Positions 17,769 to 26,719 of a stretch of DNA of 54,823 bases are shown piece by piece (within the stretch, counting starts at the first letter, position 1; each line of letters begins with the position of its first letter). A program made the position numbers and the translations under genes. Under the pieces are notes generated by a model. It ran no database searches. It was not told the origin of the DNA and saw nothing but the letters and a program-made list of their open reading frames with translations. Source of the stretch: Pseudomonadota bacterium (GTDB lineage: Bacteria; Pseudomonadota; Gammaproteobacteria; Steroidobacterales; Steroidobacteraceae); NCBI GenBank assembly GCA_021850555.1, contig JAJZLX010000376.1, positions 1 to 54,823 on the forward strand, given 5' to 3'.

Positions 17769-19268
17769 CTACTCGGTGGCCTGCGCCCGGGCGAAGGCGG
17801 CGTCCTTGCGGTGGGCGTGCCAAAGCTCCTGGATGGACTCCAGCGAGCGGCCCTTGGTCTCGGGCACGAAGCGCATCACGAACACGGCGGCGAGAATCGA
17901 GCAGGCGCCGTAGATCCAGTAGGCGAAGCCGTGGTTGAAACGCGCATTCAGGTACGCGCTGCCGTCCATCATCGGAAAGGTGAGCGAGACGATGAAGTTC
18001 ATGATCCACTGCGCCGCGACCGCGATCGACATGGCCTTGCCGCGGATCGCGTTTGGAAAGATCTCCGCGAGCATCACCCACACCACCGGTCCCCAGGAGA
18101 ACGAGAACCCCATGATGTAAAGAACCACCGCCGCAAGGGCGAGATACGAAGGTCCGCCCGAGGCCGCCCCGGACTGTCCGCCCGCCGCACTGACGACGTG
18201 CAGATCGAAAAGGAATCCCAGAAGAATCATGGCCGCGCCCATGACCAGCGCGCCGCAGATGAGCAGCGGCCTGCGGCCCAGCCTGTCCACCGTGAAGGTC
18301 GCCACCAGGGTGAACAGGGTCATGGCCACCCCGTCGAAAATCGCCGTTTCCCACAACGCCTGGTTGGTCGAGGCGCCCATGTTCTCGAACATGTGCGGCG
18401 CATAGTAGAGCACGGCATTGATGCCGACGACCTGCTGGAACACCGACAGCAGAATCCCCACCACCAGCACCAGGACGCCGAAGCTCAGCAGCGGGCGCGT
18501 GTGCTCGCGCAGCGTGCCCTTGATCTCCTGGAGGGTTCTTTGCGCGGCATCGGCGCCGACCAGGCGCCTCAGGAGCGACAGCGCCTCCGTGTCGCGGTCC
18601 TTCAGCACCAGAAAGCGCGGCGTCTCCGGCACGAACAGCATCGCGACGACCAGCAGCGTCGCCGGCACGGCCGCCGAAGCGAGCATGTGACGCCAGGCCG
18701 TCGTCATGAGGTAGGCGCGGGTGTGGCCGGCCTGGATGCTCGCGTTGACGAAATACACGAGCATGATTCCGACGACGATCGCAATCTGCTGGAAAGTGAC
18801 CAGCATGCCGCGCCTCTGCGGCGGGGCGACCTCCGCGATGTACATCGGCGCCAGCATCGAGGCCATGCCGATCGCCACGCCGGCCAACGTCCGATAGGCG
18901 AGAAAGGCAGGCAGTGCGTGATACCCGGTCGCGCCAAACAGGCCCCAGATGAACTCCGGGTAGCCCGCCCCGAGAGAGGAGAGAAAGAACAATAGGCCGG
19001 CGATGAGCAGTCCCGCCTTGCGCCCGATGCGGGTCGAGATCGGGCCGGCTAGCCCGGCGCCGAGCGCGCAGCCGACGAGCGCGATGGAGATCGCAAGACC
19101 GGAGAGGAAGTTCGCGCTCGCTTCGGAGAGGTGGCGCGGGGCGACGAAATTATGCGTGATCGCGCTCGTGACGCCCGAAATCACCGCCGTGTCGTACCCG
19201 AACAGCAACCCGCCGAGCGTCGCGGCGGCCGTGAGCCCGACCACGAGCCCCGTATTGCCTTTGCTCAT
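17769..19268 (-). CDS. xylE: XylE-type D-xylose/sugar:proton symporter (MFS)
   Basis: A 499-aa inner-membrane sugar porter with 12 predicted helices. Sugar-porter signatures are GGLLFGYDTAVISG in helix 1, RIGRK after helix 2, PMYIAEVAPPQRRG, VPETPRFL, QQVVGINAVLYYAP in helix 7, DRLGRRPL, and PETKGRSLE at the C-terminus. The pattern is nearest to the XylE/GalP group, and the xylan setting favours xylose. An operator lies 13 bases before the ATG and the LacI gene is immediately upstream on the same strand, so the transporter is probably repressed directly by that regulator. Confidence 0.85.
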   Translation of the reverse strand: MSKGNTGLVVGLTAAATLGGLLFGYDTAVISGVTSAITHNFVAPRHLSEASANFLSGLAISIALVGCALGAGLAGPISTRIGRKAGLLIAGLLFFLSSLGAGYPEFIWGLFGATGYHALPAFLAYRTLAGVAIGMASMLAPMYIAEVAPPQRRGMLVTFQQIAIVVGIMLVYFVNASIQAGHTRAYLMTTAWRHMLASAAVPATLLVVAMLFVPETPRFLVLKDRDTEALSLLRRLVGADAAQRTLQEIKGTLREHTRPLLSFGVLVLVVGILLSVFQQVVGINAVLYYAPHMFENMGASTNQALWETAIFDGVAMTLFTLVATFTVDRLGRRPLLICGALVMGAAMILLGFLFDLHVVSAAGGQSGAASGGPSYLALAAVVLYIMGFSFSWGPVVWVMLAEIFPNAIRGKAMSIAVAAQWIMNFIVSLTFPMMDGSAYLNARFNHGFAYWIYGACSILAAVFVMRFVPETKGRSLESIQELWHAHRKDAAFARAQATE

Positions 19269-19280
19269 ATCACCCCCGTT

Positions 19281-19296
19281 CTGGTATCGCTACCAT
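19281..19296. promoter_or_regulatory. LacI-type operator upstream of xylE
   Basis: CTGGTATCGCTACCAT, near-perfect CG-centred palindrome, ending in the lacI-xylE intergenic gap with its edge 13 bases from the xylE ATG. A bound repressor here would block the promoter or early transcription. Confidence 0.75.
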
Positions 19297-19339
19297 CCTC
19301 CCGGACCCGCCGCTTGTCAAGCGTGCCCCGCAGCATCGC

Positions 19340-20407
19340 TCAGTCGGCCGCGCCCTTGGGACGGGCGGCCGATTCGCGCGCCACCAGCTCGTAGGCGACC
19401 AGCCGGTGCGGGGGCTCGGCCGGACCGTGACCCTTGCCGCCGCGCACGGCGGTAACCAACAGATCGACGGCCTCACCGGCCATCTGCGAGATCGGCTGAT
19501 GGATGGTCGTGAGCCCCGGCCAGATGGTCGAGGCGATCAGGCTGTCGTCGAATCCCACCACGGTCAGGTCGTGCGGCACTTCCAGGCCGCGCCGGTGCGC
19601 TTCGGCCATGACGGCCGCCGCCATGTCATCGTTGCTCGCGAAGATCGCGGTCGGCACCGGCTCGGTGGCGAGGAGCTTGCGCGCGGCATCGAGCCCGGAG
19701 CGGAACGTGAAGAAGCCCTGCTCGACGCGCGGGGCCGGCAGGTGGCCGGCCTCCTGGATCACGGAGGAGAACCCGCGCCAGCGCTCCTCGCTCGCGGTCT
19801 GATTGGGGTGGCCCTTGATGAAGCCGAGCCGCTCGTGCCCGAGGGCGAGCAGGTAGCGGGTCATCTCCTGCGCCGCCGCGAAATCATCGATCCGCACGCA
19901 CATGATGTCCGCCGGCGGGCGTCCCGCGGCCACCGCCACGATCTGCATGCGCGCCGCCTGCAGCTCCGCGCGGATGACGGCCGACTCGCACAGCGGCGGC
20001 GGCAACACCGCCCCGACCGCCCCGCCCGAGACCAGCCGTCGGACCGCGCGGCGGGAGGCGGCGGGAGTGAGCTCGCACTTCTCCAGCACGAGCTGCACGC
20101 CGTGCCGGGTGGCGGCATCGAGGGCGCCGACCAGGAATTCGCTGAGGTAGGAGGCGCTCGGATTGCCGTAAAGCAGGCCCATGCGCTCGCCGCGGGCGCT
20201 CGCGAGATTGCGGGCGGCGATGTTCGGCGAGTAGCCGAGCCGGCGCACGGCCTGCAGCACCGCCTGGCGCGTGGCATCGCTCACATACTGGCTGCCGTTG
20301 ACCACCCGTGAGACGGTCATCGGTGATACGCCGGCATAACGGGCCACGTCCTTGATGGTTATGCTGCCGCGCGCGCCGCTGCGGGTTTTGCGTGCCGGTT
20401 TGTTCAT
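19340..20407 (-). CDS. LacI-family transcriptional regulator (xylan regulon)
   Basis: A 355-aa repressor of the LacI/GalR family. The N-terminal helix-turn-helix is TIKDVARYAGVSPMTVSRV with NGSQYVSDATRQAV as hinge side (about residues 16-55). A periplasmic-binding-protein-like effector domain follows, with FASNDDMAAAV and VVGFDDSLIAS, both standard for the family. It is the only LacI protein in the window and is flanked by operator copies at 19281 and 20543, so it is the obvious candidate to bind the repeated palindrome and to repress itself. The inducer (xylose, xylobiose or an aldouronate) cannot be read from sequence. Confidence 0.9.
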   Translation of the reverse strand: MNKPARKTRSGARGSITIKDVARYAGVSPMTVSRVVNGSQYVSDATRQAVLQAVRRLGYSPNIAARNLASARGERMGLLYGNPSASYLSEFLVGALDAATRHGVQLVLEKCELTPAASRRAVRRLVSGGAVGAVLPPPLCESAVIRAELQAARMQIVAVAAGRPPADIMCVRIDDFAAAQEMTRYLLALGHERLGFIKGHPNQTASEERWRGFSSVIQEAGHLPAPRVEQGFFTFRSGLDAARKLLATEPVPTAIFASNDDMAAAVMAEAHRRGLEVPHDLTVVGFDDSLIASTIWPGLTTIHQPISQMAGEAVDLLVTAVRGGKGHGPAEPPHRLVAYELVARESAARPKGAAD

Positions 20408-20730
20408 CTGCTGATGATCGGATGTTTCTTCGCGCTGTTATCCGACAACGCACGGCTGGCGGACATTATCACACGCCGCCCCGGGCACGGCATGGCATTC
20501 GCCAACTCGTGATGTGCTGGATTTCATCATTCGAACCGGGATATGATATCGTTATCAGCCGCGGCGGCCGACCCGTGGCGCTCCAGCCTCGGACCCCCCG
20601 GGACAGCCGACCTGTCCCTTCGGCGGCGCCCCGACCGAGGGCCGATGCCGGTGATCGGCCTCCCCTTAAGATGCGCGCACTCGCAGCCGCCCCCGGCGCC
20701 CGCAGCCGGCACCGCGGTACACTGCGGCCC
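20408..20730. other. Intergenic region between lacI and channel gene
   Basis: 323 bases between the divergent lacI and KirBac-type genes. It holds the operator at 20543-20558. Open frames here are short and lack family likeness. The 5' end of the channel gene is uncertain, with an in-frame ATG at 20671 that would take up 60 bases of this region. Confidence 0.5.
20543..20558. promoter_or_regulatory. LacI-type operator in lacI / channel intergenic region
   Basis: ATGATATCGTTATCAG, CG-centred palindrome, 136 bases upstream of the lacI start and 173 bases upstream of the channel start. It fits autoregulation of lacI and possibly control of the channel. Confidence 0.7.
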
Positions 20731-21603
20731 ATGCCGGGACAGAATCCACTTCTTCGCACCCTGCCCTCAGGCCGCCGGGTGCTGCTGCAGGGCATGCGCC
20801 GGCGCCGCTGGCATGACCTGTATCACGTGTTCATGACCGCCAGCTGGCCGAGGCTGTTCGCCAGCTTCGCCGGCTTTTTCGTGCTGTTCAATCTGATCTT
20901 CGCCGCGGCCTATTCGCTGCAACCCAATGGCATCACCGATCTCAATCCATCCGGGTTCTGGGGCCGGTTTTTTTTCAGCGTCGAGACCCTCGCCACCGTC
21001 GGCTACGGCGACATGCATCCGCACAGGGTGTATACGCACATCATCGCCTCGATTGAGATTTTCACCGGCATGATGAGCCTCGCGCTGATCGCCGGCATGA
21101 TGTTCGCGCGCTTCTCACGGCCCACGGCCCGGTTCCTGTTCGCCCGGCACGCGGTCATCCGACCGGTCGACGGCGCGCTCACGCTGGTTCTGCGCGCCGC
21201 AAATGAGCGGCAAAACGTCGTCATGGAAGCCAGGGCGCAGCTGCGCCTGATCCGGGATGAGCGAAGCGTGGAAGGCTATCACCTGCGGCGCATCCATGAT
21301 CTGCGCCTGCGGCGCAGCGAGCACCCCGTGTTTCTTTTCGGCTGGACGCTGATGCACACGATCGACGAGACGAGCCCCCTCACCGGAGCCAGCGCCGAGT
21401 CGCTCAGGGCCTCAAACGCCTCCCTGTGGCTGACGCTCAGCGGCACCGATGAGGCCACCGGGCAGCTGCTCATGGCGCAGCACGAGTACGGCGTGTCGAT
21501 GCTGCGCTGGCAGCACCGGTTCGTAGACATCCTCACCCCGGGCGAGGACGGGATCGATCGTTTCGATTACACGAGATTCCACGACGTCGAGCCGCTCAGC
21601 TGA
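20731..21603 (+). CDS. KirBac-type inward-rectifier potassium channel
   Basis: A 290-aa channel protein. Residues 40-62 form the outer helix, the pore helix is followed by the selectivity filter TVGYGD (89-94), and the inner helix is about 105-127. The C-terminal 160 residues are beta-rich and match the cytoplasmic immunoglobulin-like domain of Kir channels (LTLVLRAANERQNVVMEA, WTLMHTIDETSPL, LTLSGTDEATGQ). The TVGYGD filter plus this domain is characteristic of KirBac. The start at 20731 (MPGQNPLL) was chosen as nearest to the homologous region; no strong ribosome site is seen. Its place inside a xylan locus is unexpected. Confidence 0.85.
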   Translation: MPGQNPLLRTLPSGRRVLLQGMRRRRWHDLYHVFMTASWPRLFASFAGFFVLFNLIFAAAYSLQPNGITDLNPSGFWGRFFFSVETLATVGYGDMHPHRVYTHIIASIEIFTGMMSLALIAGMMFARFSRPTARFLFARHAVIRPVDGALTLVLRAANERQNVVMEARAQLRLIRDERSVEGYHLRRIHDLRLRRSEHPVFLFGWTLMHTIDETSPLTGASAESLRASNASLWLTLSGTDEATGQLLMAQHEYGVSMLRWQHRFVDILTPGEDGIDRFDYTRFHDVEPLS

Positions 21604-21637
21604 GGCGGAGCCGGGCCGGCTCGTTTGAGCCGGCGGA

Positions 21638-21653
21638 GTGGTAGCGCTATCAT
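21638..21653. promoter_or_regulatory. LacI-type operator upstream of GH67
   Basis: GTGGTAGCGCTATCAT, CG-centred palindrome, 37 bases upstream of the alpha-glucuronidase ATG. Confidence 0.75.
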
Positions 21654-21690
21654 CCCGCATCTCACGTGTCGTGAGCCCTGAGGGGGACTG

Positions 21691-24000
21691 ATGCCAAACA
21701 CCGCGCACCGATCGACCGGCGCCGCCCGAGGCCCGCGGCGGCGAGTTCCCCTCGCCCCGGCGCTGCTCGCGGGCATCCTCCTTCTTTGCGCTGCGCTCGC
21801 CGCACCGGGCGCCCGCGCCGGGAGCGGCTATCGCCTGTGGCTGCGCTACACGCCGGTGCATGGCGCATGGCTCGCTCGCTATCGGCGCGCCGTGACCGGG
21901 CTGGTTGCCGGCGGCGGGTTCGCCGCCGTCGCGGGCGCATCGCCCGCTCCCCCCCTCTCGGCAACGCTGCGCGCGGCGCGCTCGCAGCTGCTGCGCGCAC
22001 TCTCGGGTCTGCTCGGCCGCCCCGTGCCCCTGGAGCGGACCGTGACGAGCAATGGCGCGATCCTCATCGGGACACCCCGCTCCTCGGCGCTGATCCGGGC
22101 GCTGCCGTTGAATCTCGCGCGCACGGGGAATCAGGGCTACCTGATCCGGACCCTCGAGGTGCGCGGCCACCGCACGATCGTCATCGCAGCCCGCAAAGAC
22201 ATCGGCGTGCTCTACGGCGCATTCGCCTTTCTTCGCCTGCTGCAGACCCGCCGCCCCGTCGATCATCTCGACATCCTCTCGCGGCCGAAGATCCGCCGCC
22301 GCGTGCTCGATTTCTGGGACAACCTCGACGGGACGGTGGAGCGAGGCTATGCGGGGGATTCGATCTGGAAGTGGGACGAGCTGCCCGAGTACCTCTCGCC
22401 GCGCTACACCGATTTCGCCCGCGCCTGCGCCTCTGTCGGCATCAACGGCGTCGTGCTAAACAACGTCAACGCCAGCCCGTTCATCCTCGAGCCGCTGTAC
22501 CTCGCCAAAGTCGCGGCGCTCGCCCGGGTGCTGCGCCCCTACGGCATCCGCGTCTACCTGTCGGTGCCGTTCAGTGCGCCGATCACTCTCGGGAAGCTGC
22601 GCAGCGCCGACCCGCTCGATCCGGCCGTGCAGGCGTGGTGGCGCAGGAAGGTCGCGCAGATCTACCGCTACGTGCCCGACTTCGGCGGCTTCCTGACGAA
22701 AGCGGACTCCGAGGGCGAGCCCGGGCCGGCGCAATACGGGCGCACCCAGGCTCAGGGCGCGAATCTGCTGGCGCGGGCGCTCGCGCCCCACGGAGGCATC
22801 GTGATGTGGCGCACGTTCGTCTACTCGACGAACCCGCACTCGGAGGACCGCGTCAAGCAGGCCTACGACATCTTCAAGCCCCTCGACGGCAGATTCGACC
22901 GGAACGTGATCCTGCAGAACAAGAACGGACCGCTCGACTTCCAGCCGCGCGAGCCGTTCAACCCGCTGTTCGGCGCGATGCCGAAGAGCAACGAGATGCT
23001 GGAGGTCGAGATCACCAAGGAGTACCTCGGCCAGCAGACGAGCCTGGTGTACCTCGGGCCGCTCTTCGAGGAAGTCCTGCGCGCCGACACCTGGGCGAAG
23101 GGGCGCGGCTCGACCGTGGCGCGCATCATCGACGGCTCGCTCTACGGGCAGCATGACACCGCGATCGCCGGGGTCGCCAATATCGGCTCGGACCGCAACT
23201 GGTGCGGCTCGATCTTCAACCAGGCGAACTGGTACGTGTTCGGCCGGCTCGCCTGGAACCCCGATGCCTCGGCGCGCCGGATCGCCGCGCAGTGGGTGCG
23301 CATGACCTTCACCAACAGTCCGGCGTTCGTGCGGCCCGTGGTGAGGATGATGATGCGCTCACGCGAGGCGGCGGTCGATTACATGGACCCGCTCGGCCTC
23401 GCGAGCCAGATGGCCGCCGGCACGCACTTCGGCCCCGGTCCCTGGGTGCGCCCGGGCAAGAACTTTCCGCCCGACTGGTCGAGCACGTACTACAACCGGG
23501 CCGACGCACGGGGCATTGGCTTCAACCGCACCGCCACAGGCAGCGATGCGGTGGCTCAGTACGCGCCGCACGTCGCGGCCAGGTTCGCGAGTCTTGCCAC
23601 CTGCCCGCAGGATCTGCTGCTGTGGTTCCACCACCTGTCCTGGAATTACCGCCTGCGCTCGGGGCGGACGCTCTGGGATTCGCTGGTACGCCACTACGAC
23701 CGCGGCGTCACGACAGTCAAATGGATGCGCGAGACCTGGAGCCGCCTTGCGCGGTACGTCGATCCGCAGCGCTATCGGCTCACGGCCGACTTTCTCGACA
23801 TCGAGGTCAGGGACGCCGAGTGGTGGCGCGATGCCAGCATCGCCTACTTCCAGTCCCTCAACAGGCTGCCGCTGCCGCCCGGCGCGGCCCCGCCGCCGGA
23901 TCCGCTGAGAGTCTACGAGGAATTCTGCATCCCCTACGTGGAGGGCACCCCGGGGGCCGGACCCGCCTGCGCCCCGGCGGACATTCCGGTCCCTCGTTGA
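21691..24000 (+). CDS. aguA: GH67 alpha-glucuronidase
   Basis: A 769-aa enzyme that removes (4-O-methyl-)glucuronic acid from the non-reducing end of short xylo-oligosaccharides. A basic N-terminus and hydrophobic stretch ending ARA give a signal peptide, so it is probably periplasmic. The mature protein begins GYRLWLRY, the GH67 hallmark. Catalytic candidates are Glu341 in KADSEGEPGP (acid) and Asp416 in KNGPLDFQ with Glu444 in ITKEYLGQ (base pair). The 28-residue spacing of the last two agrees with characterised GH67 enzymes. An operator precedes the gene, and it is convergent with the ManD operon that would process the released glucuronate. Confidence 0.95.
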   Translation: MPNTAHRSTGAARGPRRRVPLAPALLAGILLLCAALAAPGARAGSGYRLWLRYTPVHGAWLARYRRAVTGLVAGGGFAAVAGASPAPPLSATLRAARSQLLRALSGLLGRPVPLERTVTSNGAILIGTPRSSALIRALPLNLARTGNQGYLIRTLEVRGHRTIVIAARKDIGVLYGAFAFLRLLQTRRPVDHLDILSRPKIRRRVLDFWDNLDGTVERGYAGDSIWKWDELPEYLSPRYTDFARACASVGINGVVLNNVNASPFILEPLYLAKVAALARVLRPYGIRVYLSVPFSAPITLGKLRSADPLDPAVQAWWRRKVAQIYRYVPDFGGFLTKADSEGEPGPAQYGRTQAQGANLLARALAPHGGIVMWRTFVYSTNPHSEDRVKQAYDIFKPLDGRFDRNVILQNKNGPLDFQPREPFNPLFGAMPKSNEMLEVEITKEYLGQQTSLVYLGPLFEEVLRADTWAKGRGSTVARIIDGSLYGQHDTAIAGVANIGSDRNWCGSIFNQANWYVFGRLAWNPDASARRIAAQWVRMTFTNSPAFVRPVVRMMMRSREAAVDYMDPLGLASQMAAGTHFGPGPWVRPGKNFPPDWSSTYYNRADARGIGFNRTATGSDAVAQYAPHVAARFASLATCPQDLLLWFHHLSWNYRLRSGRTLWDSLVRHYDRGVTTVKWMRETWSRLARYVDPQRYRLTADFLDIEVRDAEWWRDASIAYFQSLNRLPLPPGAAPPPDPLRVYEEFCIPYVEGTPGAGPACAPADIPVPR

Positions 24001-24022
24001 CCACGACAACCGGCGAAAAGAC

Positions 24023-25315
24023 TCACCAGTCCCACATCGTCCCGTCCTCCAGACGCGCGATGGGCAACTGCTTCGGACTGTAAGGGAAGCGCTCCGCGAG
24101 CCTCTCATCGACGCCGACGCCATGACCCGGGCTCTCGCCGCAGTGCAGCCGGCCGTCGCGCAAGACATAGTCGTGCGGAAAGACCTCCAGAGTCTGTTCC
24201 GTGTGGTGCATGTATTCCTGGATGCCGAAATTCGGCACCCAGGTATCGAAATGCAGCGCCGCGCCCATCGTGACGGGTGAAAGGTCCGTGGCGCCGTGGA
24301 ATCCGGTGCGCACCTGATAGAGGCCCGCGAGGTCGGCGATCCTGCGCACGTGCGTGATACCCCCTGCGTGCACGATCGTCGTACGGATGAAGTCTATGAG
24401 CTGTCTCTCGATGAGGCGCTTTGAGTCGAAGATGGAGTTGAAGACCTCGCCCACCGCGAGCGGCGTCACCGTATGGCGGCGGATCAGCTCGAAGCCCTCG
24501 GGATTGTCCGCCGGCGTCGCATCCTCCAGCCAGAAGAGCCGATGGGGCTCGAGGTCGCGGGCGAGTCTCGCCGCCTCGATGGGCGTGAGGCGATGATGAA
24601 CGTCGTGCAGGAGCTCGAGCGAGCGGCCATGATCGACGCGCAGCCGCTCGAACAGCTTCGGCACGAGCTCGAGATAGGCCGGGGTCGACCAGACCGTCTC
24701 GGCCGGCAGCTCGCTCTCGGCCGGCTCGTACGCGTTTTTCTCGCGCGTGACGCCGTAGGGCTTCTTCAGCCCCGGCACGCCGCATTGTGCCCGCACGGCG
24801 CGGTATCCCATCGAGACGAACCGCGCCACCTCCGCACTCGCCTCCTCGATGTCACGTCCGCTCGCATGCCCGTAGACCAGTACGCCCTCGCGCGAGCGGC
24901 CGCCGAGGAGCCGGTAAAGCGGCAGACCCGCCATCTTGCCGAGGATGTCCCAGAGCGCCACGTCAACCGCGGCGATCGCCGTCATGGTGACCGGGCCCCG
25001 CCGCCAGTACGCGCCCCGATAGAGGAACTGCCAGGTATCCTCTATGCACCCGGCATCGCGCCCGATGAGGTTCGGGATCACGTGGTGATCGAGATAGGCC
25101 GCCACGGCGAGCTCACGCCCGTTGAGCGTGGCGTCTCCGAAGCCAACCACGCCCGAGCGTGTCGCCACCTTGAGCGTCACGAAGTTGCGCCCCGGACAGG
25201 TGACGATCACCCGCGCCGAGACGATTTCCCGATCACGCGGGGAGCCGTTGGCCTGCGCATTCGGGAGCGGCGGCACTCCCGCAAGCCCCGGCGAGTCAGG
25301 TTCAGACATACTCAT
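24023..25315 (-). CDS. manD: D-mannonate dehydratase, enolase superfamily (ManD)
   Basis: A 430-aa mandelate-racemase-subgroup enzyme, expected to dehydrate D-mannonate to 2-keto-3-deoxygluconate in glucuronate breakdown. Metal ligands are Asp238 (LLHDVHH, with His240), Glu264 (WLEDATPA) and Glu290 (VGEVFNS). His340 in [11 protein letters not shown] is the second catalytic base, and the C-terminus ends TMWDW as in ManD proteins. Some ManD homologues are poor or inactive dehydratases and prefer gluconate, so activity is not certain. It is the last gene of the leftward operon starting at 29934. GGAG lies about ten bases before the ATG. Confidence 0.88.
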   Translation of the reverse strand: MSMSEPDSPGLAGVPPLPNAQANGSPRDREIVSARVIVTCPGRNFVTLKVATRSGVVGFGDATLNGRELAVAAYLDHHVIPNLIGRDAGCIEDTWQFLYRGAYWRRGPVTMTAIAAVDVALWDILGKMAGLPLYRLLGGRSREGVLVYGHASGRDIEEASAEVARFVSMGYRAVRAQCGVPGLKKPYGVTREKNAYEPAESELPAETVWSTPAYLELVPKLFERLRVDHGRSLELLHDVHHRLTPIEAARLARDLEPHRLFWLEDATPADNPEGFELIRRHTVTPLAVGEVFNSIFDSKRLIERQLIDFIRTTIVHAGGITHVRRIADLAGLYQVRTGFHGATDLSPVTMGAALHFDTWVPNFGIQEYMHHTEQTLEVFPHDYVLRDGRLHCGESPGHGVGVDERLAERFPYSPKQLPIARLEDGTMWDW

Positions 25316-25408
25316 GGACTGGATACTCCGCCTTGATTCGTTGACTGGACCCGCTCACCCGGTACCGCTGCGCCCGCAGGAGCGCAACGGCAGTGCGGAC
25401 TGTCCCGC

Positions 25409-26689
25409 TCAAGGGCACGCCCCGACCGGAGTATCGTGAACCGGCGTCCAATTGGGCGCCAGTACGTGAATCACCGCAAGCGCCAACAGGTACATGCCGC
25501 CCGCGATGATGAAGAGCAACGCATAGCTGCCGGTTGCCTGCAGGACAAATCCCACCGCCGTCGACACCAGGGCTCCAGAGACGGCCCCGGCGAATCCGCC
25601 GAGGCCGACGACCGAGGCCACCGCCCCGCTCGGATACAGGTCCGATGTCGTGGTGAAGAGGTTCGCCGACCATCCCTGGTGGGCCCCCGCCGCCAGCCCG
25701 ATCAGCGCAACCGCGCTCCACAGGCCATGCATCGAGGGCGCGAAGACGATCGGCACCACGGCGAGCGCGCAGACCAGCATCGCCCCCTTGCGCGCCGCGT
25801 TGAGGCTCAAGCCGAGCTCGAGGAGCCGTCCCGCGAGCCAGCCGCCGGCGACGCTGCCGGCATCGGCCATCAGGTAGATCACCACGAGCGGCGGACCCAG
25901 CTCGGTCAGGTCGAGCCCGTAGCGATGGTGGAGGAACTTCGGCAGCCAGAACAGCAGGAACCACCACACCGGGTCGGTGAGGAACTTGCCGGCCGCGAAC
26001 GCCCATGTCTGGCGGTGGCGCAGCAGATGCGTCCACGGAACGCGCGCGTGTGACGCGGGCTCATCGCCGTCGCTGCGGATGTACTCGAGCTCCCGCGCCG
26101 AGATGCGGGGGTGGCGCTGAGGCGGGCGGTAGACAAGGAGCCACGTGACCAGCCACAGGAGGCTCAGCACGCTCGTCATGAGAAAGCCCGACCACAGGCC
26201 CCACACGGACACCACGACCGGCACGGCAAGCGGCGCCACGATCGCGCCGATGTTCGAGCCGGCGTTGAACAAGCCCGTGGCCAAGGCCCGCTCTCGGCGC
26301 GGAAACCACTCGGAGACCGTCTTCACCGCCGCCGGGAAATTGCCCGACTCGCCGAGCCCCAGCATGAACCGCACGGCCGCGAAGGCGAGCACTGTGCGCA
26401 CCAGCGCGTGGCTCGCGGCCGCAACCGCCCACACCAGGATCGCAAGCGCATAGCCGATGCGCGTGCCGAGCTTGTCGATGATTGCGCCGGCAAACACCAG
26501 GCCGATGGCGTACGCGGTCTGGAAGGCGGCGACGATGTAGCCGTAATCGATCTGCGTCCAGCCGAGCACGTGCCCCAGCGTGGGCGCCAGCACGCCCAGC
26601 ACCTGGCGGTCGATGTAGTTGAGCGTCGTCGCCCAGAACAGCAGCCCGCAGATGCCCCAGCGAAGCCGCCCGGCCCGCTCGGGACTCAA
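25409..26689 (-). CDS. MFS hexuronate transporter (ExuT-like, TTG start)
   Basis: A 426-aa 12-helix carrier of the anion:cation symporter family that includes ExuT (galacturonate/glucuronate). Signatures are LNYIDRQVLGVLAP in helix 1, AIIDKLGTRIGY, and RFMLGLGESGNFPAAVKTVSEWFPRRERA. The latter motif (GExGxxPxxxxxxxxWFPxxER) is characteristic of this family. There is no ATG or GTG before the conserved region and an in-frame stop lies only ten codons upstream of it, so TTG at 26689 is the best start. It lies between the SGNH gene (30 bases upstream) and manD, which supports glucuronate as cargo. Confidence 0.85.
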   Translation of the reverse strand: MSPERAGRLRWGICGLLFWATTLNYIDRQVLGVLAPTLGHVLGWTQIDYGYIVAAFQTAYAIGLVFAGAIIDKLGTRIGYALAILVWAVAAASHALVRTVLAFAAVRFMLGLGESGNFPAAVKTVSEWFPRRERALATGLFNAGSNIGAIVAPLAVPVVVSVWGLWSGFLMTSVLSLLWLVTWLLVYRPPQRHPRISARELEYIRSDGDEPASHARVPWTHLLRHRQTWAFAAGKFLTDPVWWFLLFWLPKFLHHRYGLDLTELGPPLVVIYLMADAGSVAGGWLAGRLLELGLSLNAARKGAMLVCALAVVPIVFAPSMHGLWSAVALIGLAAGAHQGWSANLFTTTSDLYPSGAVASVVGLGGFAGAVSGALVSTAVGFVLQATGSYALLFIIAGGMYLLALAVIHVLAPNWTPVHDTPVGACP

Positions 26690-26719
26690 CGCCGCGGTGA
26701 GATCTCGCGATTCGATCGA

